Below the pieces are notes generated by a model that ran no database searches, was not told the origin of the DNA, and saw only the letters and a program-made list of their open reading frames with translations. Shown piece by piece: positions 63,992-64,000 of a stretch of 64,000 nucleotides of DNA. Source of the DNA: Paracoccaceae bacterium. GTDB lineage: Bacteria > Pseudomonadota > Alphaproteobacteria > Rhodobacterales > Rhodobacteraceae. The stretch is taken from positions 45,320-109,319 of the forward strand of contig JAAZYV010000019.1 in NCBI GenBank assembly GCA_014239455.1, in the 5' to 3' direction. The first letter of the stretch is position 1; every line of letters starts with the position of its first letter. Position numbers and translations under genes: made by a program.

Positions 63992-64000
63992 TTATCAAAA

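Overview
The window is an AT-rich stretch of an alphaproteobacterial chromosome, most likely from a marine heterotroph. Signs of this are the PaaI-type thioesterase/rplM/rpsI block, neighbouring recA and alaS, a eukaryote-like NADP isocitrate dehydrogenase, an alphaproteobacterial GTTC-N7-GTTC SOS box before recA, TRAP transporters of two classes, the DMSP lyase gene dddP, a D-glutamate catabolic pair (dgcA/dgcN) and a bciA-type 8-vinyl reductase. The exact lineage (low-GC Rhodobacterales-like or another oceanic group) cannot be settled from the sequence alone. No rRNA, recognisable tRNA or CRISPR array was found.

Layout. 1-10.5 kb: partial argC, then about 9.7 kb of cargo between argC and rpsI, which I know as near neighbours in many alphaproteobacteria. 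The cargo is an acyltransferase, nadC apparently co-transcribed with a TAXI-TRAP transporter, a methyltransferase, a GFA-family protein flanked by paired TGTTACG repeats, and an acyltransferase-membrane protein-XRE operon flanked by a 30-bp direct repeat. 10.5-25 kb: housekeeping core (rpsI, rplM, thioesterase, enoyl-CoA hydratase, ctaA, trmJ, icd, alaS, recA, rsmB-like, guaB, rlmE, ppx). 25-30.2 kb: a methyl-THF:corrinoid methyltransferase with its corrinoid-reactivation ATPase, a BLUF photoreceptor gene broken by one UGA, an unusual coiled-coil protein with asparagine at heptad spacing, and remnants of a FAD enzyme and an ABC ATPase. 30.2-35.7 kb: DctPQM TRAP system, class IV aminotransferase, small proteins, SOUL protein.

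35.9-43 kb: a sugar ABC transporter, including a permease fused to a double ATPase, with L-fuconate dehydratase, a rhamnose-mutarotase-family protein and a lactonase-type amidohydrolase. Together they suggest non-phosphorylative L-fucose (or similar 6-deoxysugar) use. 43-48 kb: dddP with an HD-domain protein and an esterase, then dgcN/dgcA. 48-61 kb: sterol-desaturase-like protein, bciA, a purine nucleoside phosphorylase broken by one amber codon beside an MTA/SAH-deaminase-type amidohydrolase, agmatinase-family enzyme, SDR, DRE-TIM enzyme, MATE exporter, DDAH, GGCT-like protein and FAD oxidoreductase. 61-64 kb: a TPR-methyltransferase protein and the edge of a decayed integrative element (integrase C-terminus, AlpA-like stub, small proteins).

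The gene content suggests a scavenger of algal and dissolved organic compounds: DMSP, methylated amines or ethers via methyl-THF, D-glutamate, methylated arginine, deoxysugars and nucleosides. Several genes are recently or long broken, and there are several small insertion footprints.
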